Shown here piece after piece: positions 44,123-53,450 of a DNA stretch of 64,000 nucleotides. Source of the stretch: JAABRE01 sp964413275. Lineage in GTDB: Bacteria; Cyanobacteriota; Cyanobacteriia; Cyanobacteriales; JAABRE01. The stretch is from contig CAYPSO010000002.1 of assembly GCA_964413275.1 (NCBI GenBank), forward strand, positions 1 to 64,000, given 5' to 3'. Numbering within the stretch: the first letter of the stretch is position 1; every line of letters begins with the position of its first letter. The notes under the pieces are model-generated. The model searched no databases. It was not told the origin of the DNA and was given only the letters and a program-made list of their open reading frames with translations. The position numbers and the translations under genes were made by a program.

Positions 44123-44265
44123 GTAGGGTGGGCAAAACAGGTTTAATTATTGAGAACAAACCATAGAAAAATAATTCGTTTTGCCCACGATCCTGATGGT
44201 GGGCAATTCCATTTATAATTTTCGGATAGGTTAGATAATCTTAATTAGGGAATTGCCCACCCTAC
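44123..44265. repeat. Two adjacent family-B MITE-like elements
   Basis: First unit 44123-44189: GTAGGGTGGGCAAAAC ... GTTTTGCCCAC. Second unit 44197-44265: GGTGGGCAATTCC ... GGAATTGCCCACCCTAC. The outermost GTAGGGTGGGCAA and TTGCCCACCCTAC also pair, so the pair may be a nested insertion or a compound element. It lies between phoH and the tandem paralogues, both on the minus strand. Confidence 0.75.
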
Positions 44266-44288
44266 CAAGATTTTATAAAACTAGATTA

Positions 44289-45245
44289 TCAACTCTGATA
44301 ACTTTCATAAGCTGCCACAATTTTTTGTACTAATGGATGACGCACAACATCAGCTTGAGAAAAACGACAAAAAGCTATGCCTTCAACTCCTTTTAAAATT
44401 CTTTCAGCTACGATTAATCCTGAGTCAACATGACTCGGTAAATCTGTTTGAGTAATGTCCCCTGTTACCACCATTTTTGAACTAAAACCTAACCGAGTTA
44501 GTACCATTTTTAATTGAGCAGGGGTGGTATTTTGGGCTTCATCCACAATCACAAAAGCATTACTTAAAGTGCGCCCTCTCATATAGGCTAAAGGTGCAAC
44601 TTCGATTTTGCCCCTTTCCATTAAATCAGGTATTTTGGCAGGATCGATAAATTCGTATAAAGCATCATATAAAGGACGCAAAAAAGGGTTAACTTTTTGT
44701 TGTAAATCTCCGGGTAAAAAGCCTAGTTTTTCCCCTGCTTCTACGGCTGGCCGTGTTAAAATAAGGCGATCGCATTCATCATTTAATAAGGCTTGTACGG
44801 CTAAAACTGCCGCTAAAAAGGTTTTTCCCGTACCAGCCGGGCCAATACAAAAGGTAATATCATGTTTTTGAATGGCTTTAATATATTGCCTTTGTTTGAA
44901 TGTTTTTGCTCGAATTATTTCCCCTCTTCTGGTGCGTGCTAAAATATTACTTTGTAAATCCTTATAGTCCTCTACACGACCAGTATCTATGGCTTGAAAT
45001 GCAGTTATTATATCGGGCTGAGAAATAGTTTTAGCGTTTTCCCAATAAATTTTTAAAGCTTCAACGACTTGACGACATCTTTCTACTGGTTTAGCTTGAC
45101 CATAGATACATAAATCTTGCCCACGCATCACTAAATTTGCGCCAGTATGACGAGCAAAAAATTTGAGGTTTTCTTCGCCAACTCCTGCAAGGGCGATCGC
45201 ACTTTCAGCACTAGGTAATTGAATTGTTATGGATGTTTCCGTCAT
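44289..45245 (-). CDS. phoH: PhoH-like ATPase
   Basis: 318 aa. An N-terminal KH-like region (about 1-90) precedes the PhoH P-loop domain: Walker A CIGPAGTGKTFLAAVLA (about 136-152), RPAVEAGEKLGFLPGDL, Walker B FVIVDEAQNTTPAQ and sensor VVTGDITQTDLP. Family members are predicted RNA-binding ATPases, sometimes phosphate-regulated and linked to ribosome or RNA quality control. Cytosolic. Monocistronic. Confidence 0.93.
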   Translation of the reverse strand: MTETSITIQLPSAESAIALAGVGEENLKFFARHTGANLVMRGQDLCIYGQAKPVERCRQVVEALKIYWENAKTISQPDIITAFQAIDTGRVEDYKDLQSNILARTRRGEIIRAKTFKQRQYIKAIQKHDITFCIGPAGTGKTFLAAVLAVQALLNDECDRLILTRPAVEAGEKLGFLPGDLQQKVNPFLRPLYDALYEFIDPAKIPDLMERGKIEVAPLAYMRGRTLSNAFVIVDEAQNTTPAQLKMVLTRLGFSSKMVVTGDITQTDLPSHVDSGLIVAERILKGVEGIAFCRFSQADVVRHPLVQKIVAAYESYQS

Positions 45246-45349
45246 TCGTTAATTAATAAAAAAATTGCCATAGTCTTGATTAATCTTACCAATAATAAAT
45301 AACTAATTACAAATTCAACTTACTATAAATAAGATTATTATAATTATTT

Positions 45350-46003
45350 TCAGGTGAGATTCATGGCCTTAGCTAAAGATTGTTCGGCTTTAATAATTAA
45401 TAAATCAAAAGTCATTTTTGCTGGTGGTATTAATCCAGCAATACCTAAGCTAAATTGACAAAATGAAGAAATATTTTTTTCCTGATTATTTGATAGTAAA
45501 TGTCTTAAAGATAAACTAATCCTTTCTTTGACTACTTTTGCTCCTTCTAAATTGGTATTTGGTAATAAAATTGCAAATTCGTAGTGACGGTAACGAGCAA
45601 CTAAGTCTGCTGGACGATGTACTGAACCATTAATACTTTTTGCTATTTTTTGCAGAATTTTATTTTCTAAATTTGGATTATCATTAAAGTTAATAGCACA
45701 TAAAATTAACGATAAAGGACAATTTTCCCTTAACATTCTCAGCCATTCACGATTAAGATGTTCGGAAAATTTAGCATAATTTGCGAGTCCAGTTAACTCA
45801 TCTATATCGTTTACTACAAATCTGTGATAATGGCTGATTTCCTTAACTAATTCGATTTCTTGAATGTTATCGCAAAAAGCATAAGGTACTTCTTGATGAC
45901 AGTGAATACAAAACCAATATGGTTTTCCCTGGGATACCTGACAAACTAATCTAGAGCCACAAAATGGACATAAATGCTGATTGGGCATAAGCACCTCCTC
46001 CAA
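45350..46003 (-). CDS. Zinc-ribbon protein with degenerate GGDEF domain
   Basis: 217 aa. The N-terminal zinc ribbon has C12-x2-C15 (CPFCGS) and C32-x2-C35 (CIHCH). The rest is a GGDEF fold: DELTGLANYAKFSEHL start (about 68-83), then RYRHYEFAILLPNT (about 137-150) where an active enzyme has R(Y)GGDEF. RHYEF lacks the two glycines and the Asp/Glu pair needed for GTP, so diguanylate cyclase activity is very unlikely. It may bind nucleotide or partner proteins. Met6 (45988) is an alternative start. Confidence 0.85.
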   Translation of the reverse strand: MEEVLMPNQHLCPFCGSRLVCQVSQGKPYWFCIHCHQEVPYAFCDNIQEIELVKEISHYHRFVVNDIDELTGLANYAKFSEHLNREWLRMLRENCPLSLILCAINFNDNPNLENKILQKIAKSINGSVHRPADLVARYRHYEFAILLPNTNLEGAKVVKERISLSLRHLLSNNQEKNISSFCQFSLGIAGLIPPAKMTFDLLIIKAEQSLAKAMNLT

Positions 46004-46213
46004 CGTATTAGGTAAAGTTGGAATTAATGAGCTTTTAACTTCATCCTTGCCTTCTACCTTTAGTTTTATTTATAAATGTAAAAAAATGTCAAAATCTTTT
46101 TAAAACTATAAAAAAGTTATCAAAAATTAATTATTTAGTAGTTTAAATTACCGTTTTTTAAGGAATAAATATGCTATGATTATAGGTTATGTTAACAAAA
46201 AAATTCTCATTGA

Positions 46214-46936
46214 ATGAATATTAGCTCAAAAAATCTCATTTATCAGTATCCCCCTCTTACTGAAGGAATTTTAATTAAAAGATATAAAAGATTTATGGCT
46301 GATATTCAGCTTGACTCTGGAGAAATCATAACTGCTCATTGTCCAAATACTGGCCCAATGACAGGAGTTTGTATTCTAGGTAGTAAAGTACAAGTTTCCC
46401 ATAGTAATAATCCTAAACGAAAATTAGCTTATACGTGGGAAATGATTGATATAAATAATACTTGGGTTGGTGTCAATACAGCTTTACCCAATCGAGTTAT
46501 TAAAATAGCCTTAGAAAAATTTATTTTTCCAGAATTAGGAAAATATAGTGAAATTCGTCCTGAAATTTCTTTAGGTAAAGAGAAAAAAAGTCGGATTGAT
46601 TTTTTATTAACTGGTGGAGAAAAAGACATTTATTTAGAAGTAAAAAATACTACTTGGGCTAAACAAAATATTGCTTTATTTCCCGATACCGTAACCACCA
46701 GAGGACAAAAACATTTACATGAATTAATAGATTTACTAACCATAGCCAAACCAGTAATGCTATATTTTATTAATCGTGAAGACTGCCATAAATTCCAACC
46801 CGGAGATGAAACAGATCCAGAATATGGTAGATTATTAAGAAAAGCAATAAACGCAGGGGTAAAAATTATGCCCTGTCGGTTTAAAATTAGTCCTAAAGGA
46901 ATTGAATATTTAGGATTAGCTGAAATAGATTTTTAA
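46214..46936 (+). CDS. sfsA: SfsA family DNA/RNA-binding nuclease-like protein
   Basis: 240 aa, full length. An N-terminal OB-like domain (KRYKRFMADIQLDSGEIITAHCPNTGPMTG) is followed by a PD-(D/E)XK-like domain with ExKNTTW (LEVKNTTWAKQNI, about 140) and TTRGQKHLHEL. The family was first described as a sugar-fermentation stimulation regulator. It opens a co-directional run with purU (25-bp gap), an ABC exporter and a nitrilase-family gene. Confidence 0.93.
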   Translation: MNISSKNLIYQYPPLTEGILIKRYKRFMADIQLDSGEIITAHCPNTGPMTGVCILGSKVQVSHSNNPKRKLAYTWEMIDINNTWVGVNTALPNRVIKIALEKFIFPELGKYSEIRPEISLGKEKKSRIDFLLTGGEKDIYLEVKNTTWAKQNIALFPDTVTTRGQKHLHELIDLLTIAKPVMLYFINREDCHKFQPGDETDPEYGRLLRKAINAGVKIMPCRFKISPKGIEYLGLAEIDF

Positions 46937-46961
46937 AGATTAAGTAAAATACTAAATTATT

Positions 46962-47816
46962 ATGTCTAGTCCGACTGCTACTTTATTAATATCTTGTCCA
47001 GATCAACAGGGTTTAGTCGCCAAAATTGCTAATTTTATTTATGCTAATGGCGGTAATATTATTCATGCAGATCAACATACAGATTTTACTAAAGGTTTTT
47101 TTTTGAGCCGTATTGAATGGCAATTAGAAGGTTTTAATTTACCACGAGAAGTAATTGCTCCTGCTTTTGAAGCTATAGCTAAACCCTTAAATATTAACTG
47201 GCAATTACATTTTTCCGATTATCTGCCCAAAATTGCTATTTGGATCACTAAACAAGACCATTGTTTATTAGATTTATTATGGCGACAACAAGCCAAAGAA
47301 ATGCCAGCTGAAATTCCTTTAATTATTAGTAATCATCGAGATTTAGAACCAGTAGCCCAACAATTTAACATAGATTTTCATCACTTACCTATTACAAAAG
47401 AAAATAAATTAGAGCAGGAAATTAAACAATTAGAATTATTACAAGAATACAACATAGATTTAGTTGTTTTAGCTAAATATATGCAGGTTTTAACCCCAGA
47501 ATTTATTAATAATTTTCCTAAAGTAATTAATATTCATCATTCGTTTTTACCAGCATTTCCGGGAGCAAATCCCTATCAAAGAGCCTATGAAAGGGGAGTA
47601 AAAATTATTGGTGCTACTGCCCATTATGTCACTGCTGATTTAGATGAAGGGCCAATTATTGCTCAAGAAGTAGCTCATATTAGTCATAGAGATAGCGTTC
47701 ATGATTTAATCAGAAAAGGTAAAGATTTAGAACGATTAGTATTAGCTAGAGCAGTACGTTTTCATTTGCAAAATAGGGTTTTAGTTTATAGTAATCGCAC
47801 AGTAGTTTTTGAATAA
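46962..47816 (+). CDS. purU: Formyltetrahydrofolate deformylase
   Basis: 284 aa. Residues about 5-80 form an ACT regulatory domain (LLISCPDQQGLVAKIANFI, GGNIIHADQHTD). The C-terminal formyltransferase fold contains LAKYMQVLTPEF, INIHHSFLPAFPGANPYQ (catalytic His) and HYVTADLDEGPIIAQE with the catalytic Asp. It hydrolyses 10-formyl-THF to formate and THF, balancing one-carbon pools, which matters in photorespiring cells. It is 25 bp after sfsA and 58 bp before the ABC exporter. Confidence 0.96.
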   Translation: MSSPTATLLISCPDQQGLVAKIANFIYANGGNIIHADQHTDFTKGFFLSRIEWQLEGFNLPREVIAPAFEAIAKPLNINWQLHFSDYLPKIAIWITKQDHCLLDLLWRQQAKEMPAEIPLIISNHRDLEPVAQQFNIDFHHLPITKENKLEQEIKQLELLQEYNIDLVVLAKYMQVLTPEFINNFPKVINIHHSFLPAFPGANPYQRAYERGVKIIGATAHYVTADLDEGPIIAQEVAHISHRDSVHDLIRKGKDLERLVLARAVRFHLQNRVLVYSNRTVVFE

Positions 47817-47874
47817 AGTCAGTGTGCTAATGAGATTAGCTATAATTAAATCTTAAATTAATAAACTCAAATTA

Positions 47875-49665
47875 ATGTTTAATTCCTCAGAAAGATTAAA
47901 AGAAAATGACTGGCGGTTATTATTAAAACTTTTGCCCTATGCCAATCGTCATCGGAAAGTATTATTAATTGTTTTAATCTTGCTTATTCCTATGTCAGTA
48001 GCGGGGGCAATTCAACCGTTAATTATAGGAGAAACAATTTCATTATTAAGAAATGAGGAAGGATGGACATTTTTAAAGAATTTATCTTTAGCCCAAGGAT
48101 TAAATACTCTAGTTTTATTATTATTGGCTTCAATATTAATCCGTTTAATTTTTGTAGCTTTTCAAGGTTACTTAGTACAAAAAGTAGGGCAAGAAATTAC
48201 GGCCGATGTACGGGAAGATTTATTTAGTCATGTTACCTCTTTAGCTGCTAATTTTTTCGATCGCACACCTGTGGGTAAATTAGTAACTAGAATAACTAAT
48301 GATGTCGAAGCTTTAGGAGAAGTTTTTGCCAGTGGTGCTATTGGCATTTTAAGTGATATTGTTTATATTATTGTCATAATTATCACTATTTTTAGTTTGC
48401 AATGGCAATTAGCTTCAATCTTAGTATTAATGTTAATTCCTACCAGTGGATTAATTATTTATTTTCAGAAAAAATATAGAGCAGCAAACTATCAAGCACG
48501 GGAAGAATTATCAAAACTTAATTCCATGTTACAGGAAAATATCACAGGAATTAATATAGTTCAATTATTTCGTCGAGAAACTTTTAATAGCGAACTTTTT
48601 AAAAGTATTAATAAAAAATATTTAACCTCCATAGATAAAACTATTTTTCATGATTCGGCAGTTTCTGCTACCTTGGAATGGATATCTTTAATAGCCATTG
48701 GTGTGATAATTTGGTTAGGAGGAGTATTGGTTTTAAAAGATACTTTAACCTATGGTACTTTATCCGCATTCATTTTATATTCCCAGAGATTATTTAATCC
48801 TTTAAGACAATTTGCTGATAAATTCACCATGTTTCAATCAGGTTTTACAGCCATAGAAAGAATCACAGAATTAATGAACGAACCAATAATAATTAAAGAT
48901 AATAATGTTACTAATTTACCTCAAGAAATAGAAAAAAAAGGTGAAATTATTTTTGATAATGTCTGGTTTGCTTATAAAGAAGATGATTATGTTTTAAAAG
49001 ATTTAAACTTTACCATTAATCCGGGAGAAAAAGTCGCCTTAGTAGGGCCAACAGGAGCGGGTAAAAGTTCAATTATTAGGTTACTATGTCGTCTATACGA
49101 ACCAACTAAAGGAAAAATTTTAGTAGATGGTATTGATATTCGTGATATTCCCCAACAGGAGTTAAGACGTTATGTAGGTGTAATTTTACAGGAAAGTTTT
49201 TTATTTGCTGGTGATGTTAAAAAGAACATTACTTTAGGAGAAAAATATCAATTAGAAGCAATAAAAAAAGCAGCAAAATTAACCAATGTCGCTAATTTTA
49301 TTGAAGACTTACCCGCAGGATATGATACCGAATTACGGGAAAGAGGTACTAATTTATCGGCGGGACAAAAACAACTTTTAGCCTTCGCTAGAGTCGCAAT
49401 TCGTAACCCTGATGTTTTGGTTTTAGATGAAGCAACTTCTAGTTTAGATGTGGGTACAGAAGCTTTAATTCAAGAAGCATTAGATAAATTATTAATTAAT
49501 CGTACTGCAATTATAATTGCCCATCGTTTATCAACCATTCGTAATGTAGATAAAATTTTGGTACTAAAACAGGGACAATTATTAGAAGCTGGTAGCCATG
49601 AAGAATTATTAACTAAAGGTGGCTTATATGCTAGTTTATATCAATTACAAATGTTAGGAAATTAA
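47875..49665 (+). CDS. ABC exporter (fused membrane and ATPase domains)
   Basis: 596 aa half-transporter. Six membrane helices span about 27-325. The nucleotide-binding domain follows: Walker A GPTGAGKSS (near 397), Q-loop ILQESFLFAG, signature LSAGQKQLLAFARV, Walker B VLVLDEATSSLD and H-loop IIAHRLSTIR. It belongs to the MsbA/LmrA-like multidrug/lipid exporter group and works as a homodimer or with a partner half. The substrate cannot be deduced. It is followed after 22 bp by a nitrilase-family gene. Confidence 0.93.
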   Translation: MFNSSERLKENDWRLLLKLLPYANRHRKVLLIVLILLIPMSVAGAIQPLIIGETISLLRNEEGWTFLKNLSLAQGLNTLVLLLLASILIRLIFVAFQGYLVQKVGQEITADVREDLFSHVTSLAANFFDRTPVGKLVTRITNDVEALGEVFASGAIGILSDIVYIIVIIITIFSLQWQLASILVLMLIPTSGLIIYFQKKYRAANYQAREELSKLNSMLQENITGINIVQLFRRETFNSELFKSINKKYLTSIDKTIFHDSAVSATLEWISLIAIGVIIWLGGVLVLKDTLTYGTLSAFILYSQRLFNPLRQFADKFTMFQSGFTAIERITELMNEPIIIKDNNVTNLPQEIEKKGEIIFDNVWFAYKEDDYVLKDLNFTINPGEKVALVGPTGAGKSSIIRLLCRLYEPTKGKILVDGIDIRDIPQQELRRYVGVILQESFLFAGDVKKNITLGEKYQLEAIKKAAKLTNVANFIEDLPAGYDTELRERGTNLSAGQKQLLAFARVAIRNPDVLVLDEATSSLDVGTEALIQEALDKLLINRTAIIIAHRLSTIRNVDKILVLKQGQLLEAGSHEELLTKGGLYASLYQLQMLGN

Positions 49666-49687
49666 AAGATTCTTTAGGGTGTAAAAT

Positions 49688-50536
49688 ATGATTTATGACA
49701 TTAAAACATTTGCTACAAAACAGATGAAATCTTATTTAGCCGCCGCTATTCAAATGACAAGTAAGCCAGACTTAGCAAAAAATTTGGCTGAAGCTGAGGA
49801 ATTAATTGATTTAGCTGTGCGTCAAGGCGCACAATTAGTAACATTACCAGAAAACTTTGCTTTTTTGGGTCAAGAAAAAGATAAATTAGCCCAATCAGAG
49901 AAAATTGCCCTTGAGAGTGAAAAATTTCTCAAGAAAATGGCGCAAAAGTACCAAATCACCATCTTAGGTGGTGGTTTTCCTGTGCCTGTAGATAGTGGTA
50001 AAGCTTTCAATACAGCACTTTTAATCGATCCCAATGGCAATGAATTGGTTCGTTATCAAAAGGTTCATCTGTTTGATGTCAATGTGCCTGATGGTAATAC
50101 CTATATGGAGTCTAGCACTGTGATGGCTGGTCAACATTTGCCTCCAGTTTATGAGTCGGAAACTCTAGGCAATTTAGGTTTTTCGGTTTGTTATGATGTT
50201 CGTTTCCCAGAATTGTATCGCCACTTATCAAAACAGGGAGCGGAGGTATTATTTATACCGGCAGCTTTTACAGCTTATACTGGTAAAGACCATTGGCAGG
50301 TTTTATTACAAGCCAGAGCGATTGAAAATACCTGTTACGTGATTGCACCTGCTCAAACGGGAAATCATTATGAAATGCGTCATACCCACGGCCATGCCAT
50401 GATTATTGACCCTTGGGGAGTTATTTTAGCAGATGCTGGTGAAAAACCCGGAGTTGCGATCGCAGAAATTAATCCTAATCGTTTACAACAAGTCAGGCGA
50501 CAAATGCCTTCTTTACAACACCGCATTTTTGCTTAA
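49688..50536 (+). CDS. Carbon-nitrogen hydrolase, Nit1/deaminated glutathione amidase-like
   Basis: 282 aa (or 270 aa from the ATG at 49724, MKSYLAAAIQMTS, which better fits the family start). The Glu-Lys-Cys triad lies in VTLPENFAF, RYQKVHLFDVNVP and GFSVCYDVRFPELYR. The VHLFDVNVPDG motif points to the Nit1 branch that repairs deaminated glutathione, but omega-amidase activity is possible. Last gene of the sfsA-purU-ABC run. Confidence 0.9.
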   Translation: MIYDIKTFATKQMKSYLAAAIQMTSKPDLAKNLAEAEELIDLAVRQGAQLVTLPENFAFLGQEKDKLAQSEKIALESEKFLKKMAQKYQITILGGGFPVPVDSGKAFNTALLIDPNGNELVRYQKVHLFDVNVPDGNTYMESSTVMAGQHLPPVYESETLGNLGFSVCYDVRFPELYRHLSKQGAEVLFIPAAFTAYTGKDHWQVLLQARAIENTCYVIAPAQTGNHYEMRHTHGHAMIIDPWGVILADAGEKPGVAIAEINPNRLQQVRRQMPSLQHRIFA

Positions 50537-50673
50537 TTAACTTGGATTCGACAAACCTATTCATTGAGCATTTATTAGTGTTCAATGTTTAGGGAAATCA
50601 TTGTTGATACAAGCATTACCCTGAAAAATCCTTTTATTGTTAAATTATTTAATATATTCACTACATTACAATT

Positions 50674-51456
50674 TTAACTATTTTCTAACCAATTATTTAA
50701 GTCAGTTAAAGAATTAAAATCTAGCAAAGCTTCCCCTAAATCTTCTAGAGTTTTTAGGGGTAATGAGGTAATTTCTGCTTCTAAATTGACTGTAATTTGC
50801 CTATTTTTCTTTTTAACTGACGAATAATTAATAAACTAGCTTCCTATAGCAAATAAGTTCCCTATTAATTCTAATACATTCTCTCGATAAGAATGGTTTT
50901 TGGGTAGTGCTTTAATCTCGTCAATGGCTTTTTCTTGTACTTTTCCTTTTCCTAGCATCCTTAACCACAAGGTTTCTCGCTCTACGGCTAACTGATGTAT
51001 TACTACTATTGCTGTGTTTAATCCTGGTGGTAAAAAATAAATTCCTTCTGGCCAATCTGCTGAAGTTTTAGCTGCGAATAATTCTAATTTTTGAGCTGCT
51101 AAGGTGGGGGTTAGTATCCAGAGAAAAGGTATTTCTTCTGGTAATAAGTTTTCTGAATTTGTTCTTTTTTCTCTTCTAATTGTTAATTGAATATCAAATA
51201 ATTTACTTAAGCATTCGGTTATTTGATGTGTTTTAACTGGATTTCTAAATACTTCAAATAAGGAGGTTTTCTGAGCTAATTTTCCTAACAATCCTAATGT
51301 CTCAGGTGTAGTAGGTACTTCTTTGGTTGGTTTAAAGAAGACATCAATTTCTCTTCTTTCGGCATTAACGTCAAATCCTGAGTTGGCTTGACCATAATCT
51401 TTAATTAATTCGGGAAGGTATTATTTGATAAATTCGTCATGGGGAAATTGGCTCAT
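50674..51456 (-). pseudogene. Pseudogene of a DUF4351-containing cyanobacterial protein
   Basis: From ATG 51456 the frame reads MSQFPHDEFIK, then TAA (51423-51421), then YLPELI...GFDVNAERREIDVFFKPT and continues open to 50836 (ELIGNLFAIGS). After a TAG, the remainder switches frame twice: SLLIIRQLKRKIGK in one frame, then EAEITSLPLKTLEDLGEALL and DFNSLTDLNNWLEN back in the first. LEALGEALLDFxxxxDLxxWL is the DUF4351 end. A nonsense codon at position 12, a second stop and two frameshifts make this a pseudogene; the 151-aa frame 50836-51291 is its largest surviving piece. Confidence 0.75.
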
Positions 51457-51986
51457 TTAAGAATGTAGATGGTATGATTATTATTAATTGGTTTTAAGTT
51501 AAAAATAATATCATTAAAATTAGACTAATTTTTGACAAAATTTTATCGCTCAATGAAACTCTAAAAAATCAATTTTAGTTTTGTATCAAATTTTTATGGT
51601 GCGTCACACATAAAGAAAATCTGCTTAGTTATTTGTTATTTTATTTGACGCACCCTACGAGATTGCTTCAATTATGATTAATCATTTACTATAGGCTTAT
51701 TCAGCAGACCCTAATTAGAAAGTTAGGGTTTGATTCAACGAAGGCTTGTCAAATATCTGGAAGAGTTGAGCGGTTGGATTAATCGACCTGTGGAATCGGG
51801 AAGTAGTAGGACTCGATTTTTTCCGGTTGAATAATTATCTGTAGATAATGGTTACATTTCTTAATATTGTGTCTTATTTGGCACGTATCTTTTCCCTACC
51901 ACCAAACGCCAATATGACTGGCTAGAAATAATAAAAACAAACCCTTGACCTTATACATATGTCAATTAAATAGGAGATTTTTCATC
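51457..51986. other. Intergenic region with repeat and possible relic
   Basis: 530 bp. It holds the inverted repeat GGTGCGTCA ... TGACGCACC (51598-51654), a CCCTAA ... TTAGGG hairpin (about 51710-51729), and a stretch (51725-51835) whose frames read like a broken HTH or MerR-type N-terminus. No intact gene. Confidence 0.4.
51598..51654. repeat. Inverted repeat, GGTGCGTCA type
   Basis: GGTGCGTCA and TGACGCACC ends separated by 39 bp, continuing CTAC on the right as in other cyanobacterial MITE-like repeats. The hairpin at 59519-59556 (TGCGTTAGATC / GATCTGACGCA) has similar ends. Confidence 0.6.
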
Positions 51987-52226
51987 ATGAGCCAACTTCA
52001 AGTTGAGATTTTAGGTAGTGGTTGTAAGAAATGTCAATTAGAAGCCAATGCCAAAGAAGCGATCGCCTCTGTTGGTAAAGAAGCCCAAGTGCATCACATT
52101 ACCGACACAATGGAAATTGTTAAGCGTGGGGTAATGAAAACTCCTGCACTGGTGATTGAAGGTAAGGTCGTCAGTCAAGGAAAAGTCCTTACCCTTGAAC
52201 AAATTAAACCTTTACTACCAGCTTAA
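51987..52226 (+). CDS. Thioredoxin-fold redox protein (TM0996/MTH895 family)
   Basis: 79 aa from the ATG at 51987, chosen because TAGGAGAT lies about 10 bp upstream and MSQLQVEILGSGCKKCQ is the family N-terminus. The redox motif is GCKKCQ (CxxC), followed by ITDTMEIVKRGVMKTPALVIEG with the cis-proline. These small proteins usually pair with a permease of the DUF318/ArsP family, as here. The gene looks intact although its permease partner is destroyed. Confidence 0.88.
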   Translation: MSQLQVEILGSGCKKCQLEANAKEAIASVGKEAQVHHITDTMEIVKRGVMKTPALVIEGKVVSQGKVLTLEQIKPLLPA

Positions 52227-52265
52227 TTTGATTAAACTTCTAGCTTATCAGGGGAGGATCGGTTT

Positions 52266-52737
52266 ATGCATTTTTGGAAAGAGGAATGGAAGCCACTGGT
52301 TCTAATTGTGGCAGTTTTCCTAGTCTGTTTTTATTTACCCATAGAAGCTCTTCAGCAGTCAGAAAGATTACAAAATGCTGTTTGGTGTCTTGGTAGCAGG
52401 TGCTTTACTGGGTCGCCCTGGTCACGAAGCCCTGATTCCCTCCGAGTGGGTCGCTTGGGCTGTAGGTGGCAACTCCCTCTTTTCCAACTTTTTTGCAGCA
52501 CTTGCGGGGGCTTTTATGTACTTTGCTACCCTAACTGAAGTACCGATTATTCAAGGGTTGATTGGCAATGGTATGGGTCAAGGTCCAGCTTTGGCATTAT
52601 TGTTGGCAGGACCAGCACTATCTTTACCCAATATGCTGGTGATTCGCAGTATCCTGGGAACAAAGAAAACGGTAGCGTTTATCTCCTTAGTCGTAGTTAT
52701 GGCTACTATTAGTGGTATTATAATGGGAGATATGTAG
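52266..52737 (+). pseudogene. Permease (DUF318/ArsP-like), internally deleted and frameshifted
   Basis: The N-terminal 25 residues (MHFWKEEWKPLVLIVAVFLV...) are in one frame. The C-terminal about 118 residues (GVLVAGALLGRPGHEALIPS, SNFFAALAGAFMYFATLTEV, PALALLLAGPALSLPNMLVI) are in the next. The family is about 330-400 aa, so roughly 200 central residues including several membrane helices are missing, with the junction at about 52345-52375. The 52375-52737 frame could in theory still be translated, but it lacks most of the transporter. Confidence 0.85.
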
Positions 52738-53277
52738 TAAGTTATAATAATCAAGCGATTAGCCTCAAATCCCTAAAACAGGGATTAATTCATCCTAGTC
52801 AAACTAATATTTATGTAAAAACTAAAGTAAAAAAACCAGAACAGGTCAGAATCATACCGAAAAACAAGGCTTATGTAATTGAAGTAGTTGACGAACAATT
52901 CGTAACTCAATCATCCTTACCTGAAAAAAGAATAGCTGCTCTAGATTTAGGCTTAAATAATTTAGCGACTTTAAGTAGCAATTTACCTAATTATCAGCCC
53001 AAAATCTACGATGGGAGGGCGCTTAAAAGTGAAATTAACGGTCGAATCCTACACATCTAAATGTTCAGCTTTAGAATTAGAACCATTAAAAAAACAGAAG
53101 AATTATTTAGGAAAAAGAATTAAAAGAGGCTTATTTAAAACCAGTTCATCCAAGCTAATTAATGCGGACTTAAATGGTTCATTAAATATTGGTCGAAAAG
53201 TAGTGGGAAATGACTTTATAGTCTCATCTCATAGTGGTTGCGTAGTTCAGCCCATAAGGATTCGTCCTTATCAATAA
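52737..53277 (+). pseudogene. IS200/IS605-family TnpB (OrfB) relic
   Basis: Two pieces survive. About 52737-53058 reads ...ISLKSLKQGLIHPSQTNIYV..., then RIAALDLGLNNLATLSSN with the RuvC-I Asp. About 53011-53277 reads VESYTSKCSALELEPLKKQK, then KRIKRGLF and LINADLNGSLNIGRKV (RuvC-III). The middle, with RuvC-II and about half the zinc-finger region, is deleted with a frame change. The 5' end is fused directly to the permease relic. No tnpA and no recognisable element ends were found. Confidence 0.85.
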
Positions 53278-53450
53278 GAAATATAGCGCTCGTTATGTTT
53301 GTCTATATTTTTTATAACTATTGTTGTTAGATACATCCATAATTAGCTTCCATTTTTAAATGTTTCTTATCTAAGAAGAAATCTTATCTATGATTTTGTC
53401 AAGCAAAAAACTAGGGACTAACCCAAAACCTTTGTAAATCAGAACTTGAT

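Noticed and set aside
51725..51835. Possible MerR/HTH regulator N-terminus upstream of the thioredoxin gene
   Set aside because: Frames give suggestive pieces (LGFDSTKACQISG, then SSRTRFFPVE) but no consistent single frame or recognisable family; too short to support.
52375..52737. Stand-alone 120-aa membrane protein
   Set aside because: It is the C-terminal third of a permease whose N-terminus lies just upstream in another frame; treated as part of a pseudogene.
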